The notes under the pieces were generated by a model. That model was not told the origin of the DNA. It was given only the letters and a program-made list of their open reading frames with translations, and searched no databases. A stretch of 64,000 nucleotides of DNA, from positions 1 through 64,000 of the forward strand of contig NZ_WKJL01000026.1 of the NCBI RefSeq assembly GCF_009674565.1, in the 5' to 3' direction. The DNA comes from Duganella aquatilis. GTDB taxonomy: Bacteria > Pseudomonadota > Gammaproteobacteria > Burkholderiales > Burkholderiaceae_D. This document shows, one piece after another, positions 45,241-53,983 of the stretch. Both the position numbers and the translations under genes were made by a program. Positions within the stretch are counted from its first letter, which is position 1, and every line of letters starts with the position of its first letter.

Positions 45241-45326
45241 GGTGCTGCTTTCATTTGTAGAAGTTGGCGCCTCGGAAGCGGGCGCCGCAGGCGTCATTGT
45301 AGCCGGTTGAGCCCAAAACAAAATAT

Positions 45327-46232
45327 CTAAAGATAATCAGCCTTCTGGAAGAGTTCCACCATCCAGTCGACGAAGACGCGCACGCGGGCACTCAAATGCC
45401 GATTCGGTAAATAAACAATGCTGATTTGATTGGGCGGGCTGCTCCACTCCTGCAGAATTGGCACCAGGCGGCCTGCATCGATATGCGGTTGCGCCATGAA
45501 AGCAAGCGTATGCAGAACGCCCAGCCCCGCCAGTCCCGCCGCCAGATAGGCGTTGCTGTCATTGACTGCCAAGAACTGCCGCCCTTGCACGAGTATGCGC
45601 TCGTCGCCTTTTGTATATTCAATCGGCGCCTTGCGGCCGGAACCGGCATAGAAATATCGCACCAGCACATGGTCCTCCTGTAGATCCGATGGATGGGAAG
45701 GCGTACCGTGCCTGCTGAGATATTCCGGCGTTGCGCAAGTCACGAAGCGCAGTGCGCCGATATGGCGTGCGATGAGTGACTGATCAGCAATCTCGCCGCC
45801 GCGGACAACGCAATCCACGCGATCGTGCACCAGATTCACTGGCCGATCGCTGATGCCTATGTCCAACTGCAAGTCGGGGTATTTGCGCCGGAAGTCGGGA
45901 AGCGCCGGTATGACCAGGATCGAGGCCATGGTGGTTCCCATGTCGACGCGAAGCTTGCCGCGCGGCGCGGAGTGCGCATCCGTCAAGTCGGCTTCCGCTT
46001 CATGCCATTCATCCAGGACACGCGACATACGCTCGTAGTAGGCAGCACCGTCATTGGTCAAGGACACGCGCCGCGTGGTGCGATGAAAAAGCTTGACGCG
46101 TAAATGCGCTTCCAGTGCCTGAATCAATTTGGTCACCGTGTTACGCGGCAAATCCAGCATCGCGGCTGTTTTGACGAAGCTGCCGGTTTCCGCCACGCTC
46201 ACAAACGCCTTTGCTGCAAGAAAATAATCCAT
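45327..46232 (-). CDS. LysR family transcriptional regulator
   Basis: The 301-residue regulator has the LysR helix-turn-helix (FVSVAETGSFVKTAAMLDLP, then TVTKLIQALEAHLRVKLFHR) and a periplasmic-binding-like effector domain. It is divergent from the SDR gene that starts an SDR-MFS-oxidoreductase operon and most likely controls that operon. The intergenic DNA contains matching inverted repeats. Confidence 0.94.
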   Translation of the reverse strand: MDYFLAAKAFVSVAETGSFVKTAAMLDLPRNTVTKLIQALEAHLRVKLFHRTTRRVSLTNDGAAYYERMSRVLDEWHEAEADLTDAHSAPRGKLRVDMGTTMASILVIPALPDFRRKYPDLQLDIGISDRPVNLVHDRVDCVVRGGEIADQSLIARHIGALRFVTCATPEYLSRHGTPSHPSDLQEDHVLVRYFYAGSGRKAPIEYTKGDERILVQGRQFLAVNDSNAYLAAGLAGLGVLHTLAFMAQPHIDAGRLVPILQEWSSPPNQISIVYLPNRHLSARVRVFVDWMVELFQKADYL

Positions 46233-46247
46233 TGGCTCTCCTTATTA

Positions 46248-46271
46248 TCACCAAAATAGGAACACTGGTGA
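46248..46271. promoter_or_regulatory. Candidate LysR operator
   Basis: TCACCA (46248-46253) and TGGTGA (46266-46271) form a perfect 6-base dyad with a 12-base spacer, just before the LysR start. A related pair, TATCAC and GGTGCATA, follows about 20 bp later. This fits recognition plus activation sites between divergent genes. Confidence 0.5.
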
Positions 46272-46375
46272 CTATATTCGATACTTTATCACTTTAATCG
46301 GTGCATATATATTGAGTTCATCGATGACCTTGACCAAGCAATTCCTGCTGGATGGTCGTCACCAAGGAGAAAATC

Positions 46376-47125
46376 ATGAATCAAGTGCTCAAAGGTAAAG
46401 TGGCCCTGGTAACTGGTGGTTCGCGCGGCATCGGTGCGGCTATCGTCGAACGCCTGGCTGCCGAAGGCGCGCACGTGGCCTTCAGCTACGCGAACTCGGC
46501 GGACCGCGCAAAGGCGGTAGCGGCCAGCATTGAAAGCAAGGGCGTACGCGCCTTGCCAATTCAAGCGGATCAAGGCGATGCGGAACAAGTTACCGCCCTG
46601 GTTCGCCAGGTGCACCAGCATTTCGGACGCCTGGATATCCTGGTGAACAGCGCTGGCGTGTTCGTTACGGGCCCCGTTGACGACCCGCTGGCGGACATTG
46701 CGGCGTTCGAACGTCAGCATGCTGTCAACGTTACCGGTGTCACCACCGCCGTGCGCGCTGCTGCCCCGCTGCTGTCCGAAGGCGGTCGTATCGTCTCGAT
46801 CGGCACCACCGGCGCCCTGCGTGCTCCCTTCCCGGGCATTGGCGACTATGTTGCGACCAAAGCCGCGATCGCTGCCTACAGCCGCGCCTGGGCGCGCGAC
46901 CTGGGCGCCCGCAAGATCACGGTCAACGTGGTGCACCCTGGGGCCATCAATACCGAAATGAATCCGGAGACCGCGGATCACGCACCGGGCCTGGCTCAAA
47001 TGACCGCGCTGGGCCACCACGGCCAACCGGAGGACATTGCCGGCGCCGTCGCCTTCCTCGTGGGCCCGGATGCAGGCTATATCACCGGGACGGCCATCAC
47101 CGTCGATGGCGGTCAACTCACCTGA
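46376..47125 (+). CDS. Short-chain dehydrogenase/reductase (SDR)
   Basis: The 249-residue NAD(P)-dependent oxidoreductase has GGSRGIGAA (cofactor loop), NSAG, the catalytic Ser in VSIGTTGALRAP region and Tyr-Lys in GDYVATKAAI. It ends ITGTAITVDGGQLT as usual. It resembles 3-oxoacyl-ACP-reductase-like enzymes of secondary metabolism or xenobiotic handling. AAGGAG at 46364-46369 fixes the start at ATG 46376. It is the first gene of the LysR-controlled module. Confidence 0.94.
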   Translation: MNQVLKGKVALVTGGSRGIGAAIVERLAAEGAHVAFSYANSADRAKAVAASIESKGVRALPIQADQGDAEQVTALVRQVHQHFGRLDILVNSAGVFVTGPVDDPLADIAAFERQHAVNVTGVTTAVRAAAPLLSEGGRIVSIGTTGALRAPFPGIGDYVATKAAIAAYSRAWARDLGARKITVNVVHPGAINTEMNPETADHAPGLAQMTALGHHGQPEDIAGAVAFLVGPDAGYITGTAITVDGGQLT

Positions 47126-47195
47126 TCTTCGTTGCTCCATCCCGGAGCAGTATTGATGACTGTTCCGGGCCTCCCATTTTCATCGGAATACAATC

Positions 47196-48617
47196 ATGCC
47201 CTCTGTCGCTCTTCATTCCCCCTCACTATCTGGCCGGGCAGGGTGGAGCCTGTTCCTGCTGGCCTTCGCCCATCTGATCCTGGCCATCGACTTCACCATT
47301 GTCTACATTGCGCTCCCGGAAATTGGCAGCCAGATGGGATTTTCTGGCCATAACCTTCAATGGGTAATCCACGGCTACACCGTGGCGTTTGGCGGCTTTC
47401 TGCTGCTCGGCGGACGCGCTTCGGATCTGCTCGGCCGACGGCGCGTATTCGTCGCTGCCCTGGTGCTTTTCGGCGTTGCCTCGTTACTGGGCGGCTTTGC
47501 ATCGCACCCGACAACAATGGTTCTGGCCCGCGCGCTGCAAGGGATTGGGGCGGCCTTCATTTTCCCATCGACGCTGGCACTGATCAATTCGCTGTTTGCG
47601 GAGGGCAGCGAACGCGTAAAGGCGCTTTCTGTATGGAGCTTATTTGGCTCCAGCGGATTGGCGCTGGGTTCGCTGTTGGGCGGCGTGCTCGTTAGCGCCT
47701 TTGGCTGGACATCGGTATTTTTAGTCAATGTGCCGCTGACCATACTCACCGCAATTGGTGCGATGGTGACCATGCCTGCCGACAAACCGCGCACCGGTAG
47801 CCGCAGTTTCGATGCGGCTGGCGCTGCCACGGTCACCATTGGCGTGACGCTGCTGGTCACCGCTCTGGTTGAAGGGCCGGCTTTGGGATGGACCAGCAAT
47901 CTGGTGTTGAGCGCGGCTGGCTTGTCTCTCCTTGCACTCATCGCATTTGTGCTGATTGAATCGCGTGGCAAGGCGCCGCTGATGCCGCTGACCCTCTTGC
48001 GTAGTCGCAATCTCCAGATCGCCATGGTGTTGACTGCGATTTTTATGGGGACGTTCATGGCGATGCCTTACTTTGAGACACTGCTGTTCCAGCAAGTGTT
48101 CGGATATAGTCCGCTCACCACCGGACTCGCATTTCTCGTGCCCTGCCTGGCCCAGGCGGCAGGAACGCAACTGGGGGCGCGAATGACGCAATCGCTGGGC
48201 ATGCGTCGGACCGTCGTCAGCGGCTTCGTCATTGGCGCAGTGGGCACGGCGGCGATTGGCTTCGGAATTTGGCCTGGCCTGGGTTATTTGGCAATATTGC
48301 CCGGCTTGATTATCGCCAGTATCGGCCAGGGCATCGCATGGGGACCGATCTGGATTGCGGTAGCGACAGGCGTGGAGGAACACCAGCAAGGCGTGGCATC
48401 CGCAATCGCCTCGACAACCTTCCAGGTCGGCGGCGCGATAGGATTGGCGCTGCTGGTAGGCGTTGCCACCAGTGCGGCAACCACAACGCCAGCCAGCGCG
48501 GAAATGATCCAGGTCGGCACCAGGCTGGCCACGTATGCGGCCACAATCGGTATTACCATCGGCGCGCTGCTGGCAATGCTGCTGCAATCGCCCGCCACTC
48601 AAGGGGAACAGTCATGA
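47196..48617 (+). CDS. MFS drug-type transporter (DHA2, 14-TM)
   Basis: The 473-residue membrane protein has 14 predicted spans, motif A at GGRASDLLGRRRVF and the DHA2-type motif C (GSSGLALGSLLGGVLVSAFG). The opening LAIDFTIVYIALPEIG is typical for this subfamily. It probably exports a toxic small molecule. Its stop overlaps the start of the quinone oxidoreductase gene (ATGA). Confidence 0.93.
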   Translation: MPSVALHSPSLSGRAGWSLFLLAFAHLILAIDFTIVYIALPEIGSQMGFSGHNLQWVIHGYTVAFGGFLLLGGRASDLLGRRRVFVAALVLFGVASLLGGFASHPTTMVLARALQGIGAAFIFPSTLALINSLFAEGSERVKALSVWSLFGSSGLALGSLLGGVLVSAFGWTSVFLVNVPLTILTAIGAMVTMPADKPRTGSRSFDAAGAATVTIGVTLLVTALVEGPALGWTSNLVLSAAGLSLLALIAFVLIESRGKAPLMPLTLLRSRNLQIAMVLTAIFMGTFMAMPYFETLLFQQVFGYSPLTTGLAFLVPCLAQAAGTQLGARMTQSLGMRRTVVSGFVIGAVGTAAIGFGIWPGLGYLAILPGLIIASIGQGIAWGPIWIAVATGVEEHQQGVASAIASTTFQVGGAIGLALLVGVATSAATTTPASAEMIQVGTRLATYAATIGITIGALLAMLLQSPATQGEQS

Positions 48618-49603
48618 CTCACCATCGCGTCAGAATTTATGAACAAGGGCCGCCATCAGTTATGTGGCATGAAGAAGTTCTGAATCCGCTACCGGCACCG
48701 GCTAACGGACAAGTTCTCATCAAGCAGGAAGCAATCGGGGTCAACTTCGTCGATACCATGTTTCGGGACGGGACCTTTAATGTTCCGCTCCCATTTGACA
48801 TGGGCGTCGAAGCGGCGGGCGTCGTGACGGCAATTGGCCCTGACGTGAAGGACTTTCGCGTGGGTGACCGCGTCGCTTATTTCTTTGCGCCAGGGGCGTA
48901 TACGGATGCGCGACTGATTTCCACATCGGCGTTGGTGATGCTGCCAGATAGTGTTCCCGCCCGCCAGGCCGCCGCCATTTTATCCAAGGGGCTTACCGCG
49001 TGGATGGCGGTACGGCGAGCGCATGTCGTGAAAGCAGGCCAACTGGTCTACGTCAGCGGAGCATCTGGCGCCGTCGGATCGCTGATTGCAAAGTGGGCTG
49101 TCGCCTTGGGCGCAACCGTGATCGCAGCAGTAGGATCGGAGCAAAAGGCGTTGCAGGCGCGTGACGCCGGCCTGAGCAACGTCGTGGTAACCAGTGCCCC
49201 TGATTTTGCGGAACAGGTCGACAAAATCGTCGCCGGCAGAGCGATTGATGTTGTGTACGAGTTAGTCGGACGGGCTACGTTTGAACAATCAGCGGCCCTG
49301 CTGGGCGCCGGTGGCAGTCTTATTCATATAGGAAATGCATCGGGCGCAGCCTCCGTAGACCTGGCAAAACTCGCCGCACGTTCGATTCGCTACCTGCAGC
49401 CATCCACGCCTCAATACGTGAAGCTGCAGCACGGTGTAGGTGAAGCGACCGAGGAGTTGTTCGAAGCGTTGAGAAGTGGAGTCTTCGGCGACATCGCCAT
49501 CAGTGAATATGCATTGGAAGACGCCGTGCGAGCGCACAACGACATTGCCCAGCGTCGCATACAGGGATTCCCGATACTGATTCCCGCTTTCGACGCAGTC
49601 TGA
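48614..49603 (+). CDS. Quinone oxidoreductase-like zinc-independent MDR protein
   Basis: The 329-residue protein belongs to the QOR branch of the medium-chain dehydrogenase family. It has the N-terminal GroES-like fold (VLIKQEAIGVNFVDTMFRDG), the quinone-reductase signature region and the NADPH loop SGASGAVGSLIAKWA. The catalytic zinc ligands of true alcohol dehydrogenases are absent. The start at ATG 48614 overlaps the MFS stop and has AAGGGGAA upstream, so the frame extending to 48269 is not used. Probably detoxifies quinones or enones together with the SDR and the exporter. Confidence 0.93.
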   Translation: MTHHRVRIYEQGPPSVMWHEEVLNPLPAPANGQVLIKQEAIGVNFVDTMFRDGTFNVPLPFDMGVEAAGVVTAIGPDVKDFRVGDRVAYFFAPGAYTDARLISTSALVMLPDSVPARQAAAILSKGLTAWMAVRRAHVVKAGQLVYVSGASGAVGSLIAKWAVALGATVIAAVGSEQKALQARDAGLSNVVVTSAPDFAEQVDKIVAGRAIDVVYELVGRATFEQSAALLGAGGSLIHIGNASGAASVDLAKLAARSIRYLQPSTPQYVKLQHGVGEATEELFEALRSGVFGDIAISEYALEDAVRAHNDIAQRRIQGFPILIPAFDAV

Positions 49604-49619
49604 TATCCGAATCAGACAC

Positions 49620-49655
49620 AAAAAAGCCCACGAACCGAAATTCGTGGGCTTTTTT
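49620..49655. terminator. Bidirectional terminator between the oxidoreductase and tRNA-Lys pair
   Basis: AAAAAAGCCCACGAA (49620-49634) pairs with TTCGTGGGCTTTTTT (49641-49655). It ends the MFS-oxidoreductase transcript rightward and the tRNA-Lys pair leftward, and is nearly identical to 42461-42496. Confidence 0.92.
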
Positions 49656-49665
49656 GATGAAATCT

Positions 49666-49741
49666 TGGTAGGCCGTGCGGGATTCGAACCTGCGACCAAC
49701 GGATTAAAAGTCCGCTGCTCTACCAGCTGAGCTAACGACCC
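49666..49741 (-). tRNA. tRNA-Lys (UUU anticodon)
   Basis: A 76-base cloverleaf, identical to the other two copies, with anticodon loop CTTTTAA and encoded CCA. It is the second gene of a two-tRNA leftward transcript, 31 bp after the copy at 49773-49848. Confidence 0.98.
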
Positions 49742-49772
49742 ATAGGTTGTGAAACCTTGGTACTCTTTCAAG

Positions 49773-49848
49773 TGGTAGGCCGTGCGGGATTCGAACCTGC
49801 GACCAACGGATTAAAAGTCCGCTGCTCTACCAGCTGAGCTAACGACCC
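49773..49848 (-). tRNA. tRNA-Lys (UUU anticodon)
   Basis: A 76-base cloverleaf identical to the other two tRNA-Lys copies. It is the first gene of the two-tRNA transcript and is preceded by a near-consensus promoter. Confidence 0.98.
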
Positions 49849-49863
49849 CTCGAAAGAAGCGAG

Positions 49864-49893
49864 ATTATAGGGGATCTATGGCCCAGCTGTCAA
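49864..49893 (-). promoter_or_regulatory. Promoter of the tRNA-Lys pair
   Basis: On the minus strand TTGACA (49893-49888) and TATAAT (49869-49864) are both perfect, separated by 18 bp and 15 bases before the first tRNA. Confidence 0.88.
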
Positions 49894-49907
49894 ATACCCA
49901 CCGGTAA

Positions 49908-50663
49908 TTATTTGGCGCTCAGGCGCTGCTTGGCGGTCTCGGCGGCCGTCGAGTCCGGATATTGCTTGATCAGGTCCTGCAGCGTCTTCTTGGCGGCCTT
50001 GTCCTTCAGCTCGGTCTGGCAGCTGGCGATGTTCAGCATGGCGTCCGGGGCTTTCGGGCTGTCGGCGTAGTTCTTCAGCACCACCAGTTGGGCCGCGATG
50101 GCGCTCTTGCAGTCGCGCTGGGCGAAGTAGGAGTTGCCGAGCCAGTATTGCGCGTTGGGCGCGTAGCTGGAGCCTGGGTAGCGCTGCACGAACTCCTGCA
50201 GGGCGGTGGCGGCAGCCTTGTAGTCGCCGCCGGTGAACAGCTTGGTGGCCGCTTCATAGCTGCGCTGCTCGCCCGGGTCGACCTGCGAGGTCTTGCCGTC
50301 GATGGTCACTTCGCGCGGTTCCAGCTTGCGCAGGCGCGCGTCCAGGTCGACGTAGAAGTCCTTCTGGCGCTTCTGGGTGTTGGCGATGTCGTTGGCCAGC
50401 ACTTCGATCTGGCCGCGCAGCTGCGAGATCTGCTGTTGCAGCTGCTCGTTCTGCGAGATCATGTCCAGCGTGCTGGTCTTGTCGGATTTGGTGTCGATGC
50501 GGGCGTTCAGTTCGGTACGCATGGCTTCGACCTTGGCGCGCAGGTCGAGCAGGGCTTTACGGGCTTCGTCGTCGTCGAACAGGCCGGCATGGGCTTGCAG
50601 CGGCAGCCAGATCGTCGCGGCCAGCAGGGCGGCGCTCAGGCCGGTTTTGGTCAGTTTCTTCAT
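49908..50663 (-). CDS. cpoB: Cell division coordinator CpoB (Tol-Pal system protein YbgF)
   Basis: The 251-residue periplasmic protein has a signal peptide ending PLQAHAGLF, an N-terminal trimerising coiled coil (about residues 30-110) and a C-terminal TPR domain of three repeats (AATKLFTGGDYKAAATALQE, GNSYFAQRDCKSAIAA). CpoB links peptidoglycan synthesis to Tol-driven outer-membrane constriction. It is the last gene of the Tol-Pal operon. ATG 50663 is chosen over 50678 because it gives a standard signal peptide. Confidence 0.94.
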   Translation of the reverse strand: MKKLTKTGLSAALLAATIWLPLQAHAGLFDDDEARKALLDLRAKVEAMRTELNARIDTKSDKTSTLDMISQNEQLQQQISQLRGQIEVLANDIANTQKRQKDFYVDLDARLRKLEPREVTIDGKTSQVDPGEQRSYEAATKLFTGGDYKAAATALQEFVQRYPGSSYAPNAQYWLGNSYFAQRDCKSAIAAQLVVLKNYADSPKAPDAMLNIASCQTELKDKAAKKTLQDLIKQYPDSTAAETAKQRLSAK

Positions 50664-50694
50664 GTCGGGCGCTTTCACACAAATCTAAATGGAA

Positions 50695-50732
50695 ACGGGG
50701 CAGGGCGCGGAATACTCCGCGCGCCGCCCCGT
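50695..50732. repeat. Strong GC hairpin between pal and cpoB
   Basis: ACGGGGC (50695-50701) pairs with GCCCCGT (50726-50732), and an inner GCGCGGA / TCCGCGC stem closes on an ATAC loop. It lacks a T run, so it may stabilise the pal transcript end or reduce cpoB expression rather than terminate fully. Confidence 0.65.
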
Positions 50733-50770
50733 ATTATGCCTGTGACCCGGCAAAAGGGTAGTGCTTTTGA

Positions 50771-51301
50771 TTACTTGTAGACGATGTCAGCACGACGGTT
50801 TTGTGCCCATGCTTCTTCGTTCGAACCGGTGGCCTTTGGTTTTTCTTTGCCCAGCGACACGGCTTCGATCTGCGATTCCGGCACGCCCAGGGCGGTCATC
50901 GACTTGCGCACGGCTTCAGCGCGCTTCTGGCCCAGGGCCAGGTTGTACTCGGCGCCACCGCGTTCATCGGTGTTACCTTGGATCAGGATCGAGCGGGCTT
51001 TGTTTTTGACCAGGTAGGCCGAGTGGTTTTCCACCACCGATTTGCCATCGGCGCGCACGGCGTAGCTGTCGAAGTCAAAGTACACGCTGCGCTGGGCCAG
51101 CACGCCTTTTGGATCGTCCAGCGGATCCAGCGATTTGGTTTCCACTGGGGCGACGGTACGGGTGTCGGCTTGCGGGGTGACGGCTTTTTCAACTGGACGC
51201 TCCACCACTGGTGCTGGCTCCGACACTTTGACTGGGGTCGAGCAAGCGGACAGGATGGCGGCGGTGGTAACGGCAAAAGCTAAGCTGCTGAGTTTACGCA
51301 T
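50771..51301 (-). CDS. pal: Peptidoglycan-associated lipoprotein Pal
   Basis: The 176-residue outer-membrane lipoprotein has a lipobox AAILSAC and a C-terminal OmpA-like peptidoglycan-binding domain (SVYFDFDSYAVRADGKS, LIQGNTDERGGAEYNLALGQ, KRAEAVRKSM). It anchors the outer membrane to the cell wall and is released and gathered by TolB. ATG 51301 gives the standard signal; the longer frame from 51328 is not needed. Confidence 0.97.
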   Translation of the reverse strand: MRKLSSLAFAVTTAAILSACSTPVKVSEPAPVVERPVEKAVTPQADTRTVAPVETKSLDPLDDPKGVLAQRSVYFDFDSYAVRADGKSVVENHSAYLVKNKARSILIQGNTDERGGAEYNLALGQKRAEAVRKSMTALGVPESQIEAVSLGKEKPKATGSNEEAWAQNRRADIVYK

Positions 51302-51328
51302 AATGATTCTCCTGGTAGTGAAACGCAA

Positions 51329-52594
51329 TTACTGCATGAACGGACCCCAGGTGGGCTCCTTGATATTGCCCGCCTGAGTCGTCAGGCGTTGCTTTACACG
51401 TCCGTCGACCGAAACCACGGCCAGCGACTTGCGGCTGCCTGATTGGGTGGCGTACATGATGTATTTGCCGTTGGGGGCAAAGCTTGGTGATTCGTCGCTG
51501 GTGGTGTCGGACAGGCGCTGCTCCTGGCCGCTGGCCAGGTCCAGCACGTACAGCTGGAAGTTGCCGTCGCGGCGAGAGATGTAGGCCAGGGTCTTGCCGT
51601 CGGCCGAGATGCGCGGGCTGATGTTGTAGCTGCCGCCGAAGGTGACGCGCTTGGCATCGCCACCGTCCGGATTCATGCGGTAGATTTGCGGGCCGCCGCT
51701 GCGGTCACTGGTGAAGTAGATGCTCTGGCCGTCGGCCGACCATTGCGGTTCGGTGTCGATGCCGACGCTGTTGGACGCGCGGCGCAGGCCGCTGCCGTCG
51801 GCGTTGACGGTGTAGATCTGGGTATGGCCGTCTTTCGACAGCGCCACCGCCAGCTTGTTGCCGCCCGGCGCCCAGGCCGGCGCCGAGTTGCTGCCTTTTT
51901 CGTTGGCCACCACGGTGCGCGCGCGGGTGATCAGGTTCTGCACGTAGACCACCGGCTTTTTCTGTTCAAACGACACGTAGGCCACCTTGGTGCCGTCCGG
52001 CGACCACGACGGCGAGATGATCGGCTCGTTCGAGCGCAGCGCCAGCTGTTCGCTTTCGCCGTCGGCGTCGGCCACCATCAGCTGGTAGTTGCGGCCTTCC
52101 TGTTTGACGTAGGCGATGCGGGTCGAGAACGCGCCCTTGATGCCGGTCAGCTGGAAGTAGACGTCGTCGGCGATCAGGTGCGCCGACAGGCGGGTGAACT
52201 GGGCGGTGACGGCCTTGTCCAGGTTGGAGATCTTGGCCTGCTTGACGGTGTCGAGCAGCTTGTAGCGCACGTCGTAGCGGCCATCGGCCAGGGCGTCGAC
52301 GGTGCCGACCACCAGCGCATCGGCGCCCTTGGCTTTCCAGCCGCTGTAGTCGATGTTGTTGACGTCGGTGATCACGCCGGCGTCGATCACCTTGAAGGCG
52401 CCGCTGCGCTCCAGGTCGGCCTTGATGATTTCCGAGATTTTTTGCGGCGACACGCCTTCGTTGGCGAAGCCGGCCACGGCCACCGGGATCTGGTTGCTGC
52501 CGACGCCGGAAATTTCAATCCGCATCTGGGCCTGCGCGCTGCCCATGGTGGCGGCGATGACCAGGCCGGTGTAGAGCATGTTCAGTTTTTTCAT
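51329..52594 (-). CDS. tolB: Tol-Pal system beta-propeller protein TolB
   Basis: The 421-residue periplasmic protein has a signal peptide ending GSAQAQ, an N-terminal domain (SGVGSNQIPVAVAGFAN) and a six-bladed beta-propeller made of WD40-like repeats (SPSWSPDGTKVAYVSFE, EPQWSADGQSIYFTSDR and others). It binds Pal and TolA. The gene follows tolA by one base. Confidence 0.97.
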   Translation of the reverse strand: MKKLNMLYTGLVIAATMGSAQAQMRIEISGVGSNQIPVAVAGFANEGVSPQKISEIIKADLERSGAFKVIDAGVITDVNNIDYSGWKAKGADALVVGTVDALADGRYDVRYKLLDTVKQAKISNLDKAVTAQFTRLSAHLIADDVYFQLTGIKGAFSTRIAYVKQEGRNYQLMVADADGESEQLALRSNEPIISPSWSPDGTKVAYVSFEQKKPVVYVQNLITRARTVVANEKGSNSAPAWAPGGNKLAVALSKDGHTQIYTVNADGSGLRRASNSVGIDTEPQWSADGQSIYFTSDRSGGPQIYRMNPDGGDAKRVTFGGSYNISPRISADGKTLAYISRRDGNFQLYVLDLASGQEQRLSDTTSDESPSFAPNGKYIMYATQSGSRKSLAVVSVDGRVKQRLTTQAGNIKEPTWGPFMQ

Positions 52595-52595
52595 A

Positions 52596-53525
52596 TCAGT
52601 GCATATCCTTCAGCTTGAAGTCCAGGTTAATTTCGCGCTCTACCGTACCATCTTTCTTCTTGGGTAGTGGTGACGATTTGGCAATCGCGTTTTCAATCGC
52701 ATTATCATAGGCGGTCGAGCCGCTGCCCTTCACCTTGCGCGTGCCGATGATTTCGCCGGTCGGCAACTGGGTAATCACGTAGCTGGCGGTCAGGCTGTCG
52801 TCCTCGGAGCCGTACACCAGGTTGCTCTTGATCTTGGCCTTGATCGCGGCCGCGTAGCCGCCGTCGACCCGGCCGCCGGTCGATTGGGCGGCGGTGCCGG
52901 TGGTGCCTTTGGCGGCGGAACCGGTGATGCGGCTCATCTCGGCGGCGAAGGCCTTGTCCTTGGCGGCCTTGTCGGCTTTTTCCTTGGCCAGTTTTTCAGC
53001 GGCGGCTTTTTTCTTCTCTTTCTCGGCCAGGGCTTTTTCCTTGGCTTCTTCCTCGGCCTTGTCCTTGGCGGCTTGCTCTTCCTTGGCTTTCTGGTCAGCC
53101 TTTTTCTTGGCTTCCAGCTTGGCCAGCTTCTCGTCGGCTTCCTTCTTCAGGCGTGCCTGTTCCAGCTTCTCCAGACGCTCTTCTTCCTTCTTCTGGGCCT
53201 TGATGCGTTCCAGGGCGATTTCCGGATCGATCTTCGGCACCGGCGGCGCTTCCACCGGTGGCGGCGGGGCTTTCTCGACCGGCTGCGGCGGTTCAGGTTC
53301 CGGCTCGGGCGCCGGGTCCGGCGTTGGCGCCGGTGGCGCCGCGTCCTGCACCTTCATGTCCCAGATTTCGGCCTGGACTTCGGTCGGTTCATTGTTTTGC
53401 CAGCTCACGCCCACCCACAGGAACAGCAACAACAGCGCGTGCATCGCCACGGCCAGCAGGCCGGAGCGGAAGCCATTGTGTTGTCGCGGAACCTTGTACG
53501 GACCGCCTGCGGTTGCGGGTTTCAT
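52596..53525 (-). CDS. tolA: Cell envelope integrity protein TolA
   Basis: The 309-residue protein has the three TolA domains: an N-terminal anchor (LLAVAMHALLLLFLWVGVSW), a long Lys/Ala/Glu-rich helix (about 95-210, with AKEKALAEKEKKKAAAEK) preceded by a Pro-rich stretch, and a C-terminal domain for TolB/Pal binding ending INLDFKLKDMH. An in-frame GTG at 53534 is an alternative start. It transmits force from TolQR to the outer membrane. Confidence 0.95.
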   Translation of the reverse strand: MKPATAGGPYKVPRQHNGFRSGLLAVAMHALLLLFLWVGVSWQNNEPTEVQAEIWDMKVQDAAPPAPTPDPAPEPEPEPPQPVEKAPPPPVEAPPVPKIDPEIALERIKAQKKEEERLEKLEQARLKKEADEKLAKLEAKKKADQKAKEEQAAKDKAEEEAKEKALAEKEKKKAAAEKLAKEKADKAAKDKAFAAEMSRITGSAAKGTTGTAAQSTGGRVDGGYAAAIKAKIKSNLVYGSEDDSLTASYVITQLPTGEIIGTRKVKGSGSTAYDNAIENAIAKSSPLPKKKDGTVEREINLDFKLKDMH

Positions 53526-53540
53526 CGTTTGCACAGTGGT

Positions 53541-53978
53541 TTACTTGGTGGACAGGCCTACGCGGGTGATGCCCATTTTCTTTGCTTCGGAAATCAGCTG
53601 GATCACGTCGTCGTACTTGCTTTCCTTGTCGCCGGCGATCAGCACCGGATAGTCGGGATGGTCGTTGTGGATGGTGCGCAGCTTCTTGACCAGGGCGTCG
53701 CGGTTGGGCGCGGTTTCCGGCGCGTCTTCATCCTTGCCCTTGACGCCGATCGACAGCGCGCCGTTCGGCTTGAGCACGATCTGCACGTAGTCGCTAGGCG
53801 GCTTGGTCGATTTTTCCGCGCGCGGCAGGTCGACCACGCTTGGGTCGTTAGCCGATGGCATGACCATGAAAATAATCAGCAGCACCAGCATGACGTCGAT
53901 GTACGGCACGACGTTGATCTCGGACTTGAGTTTGCGGGTGCGGCCGCTGCGCATGCCGCCGGAGAAGGAGGAAGCCAT
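53541..53978 (-). CDS. tolR: Biopolymer transport protein TolR
   Basis: The 145-residue inner-membrane protein has one span (INVVPYIDVMLVLLIIFMV) with the proton-coupling Asp in PYIDVMLVL, followed by a periplasmic domain ending VGLSTK. It works with TolQ as the proton-driven motor. The gene lies 5 bp after tolQ. Confidence 0.96.
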   Translation of the reverse strand: MASSFSGGMRSGRTRKLKSEINVVPYIDVMLVLLIIFMVMPSANDPSVVDLPRAEKSTKPPSDYVQIVLKPNGALSIGVKGKDEDAPETAPNRDALVKKLRTIHNDHPDYPVLIAGDKESKYDDVIQLISEAKKMGITRVGLSTK

Positions 53979-53983
53979 GATGA

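Noticed and set aside
45241..45321. Longer start for the small charged protein
   Set aside because: The extra segment (Pro/Ala/Ser/Thr) looks like non-coding leader. The segment from MTYEEF on has regular helical pattern, although ATG 45297 cannot be excluded.
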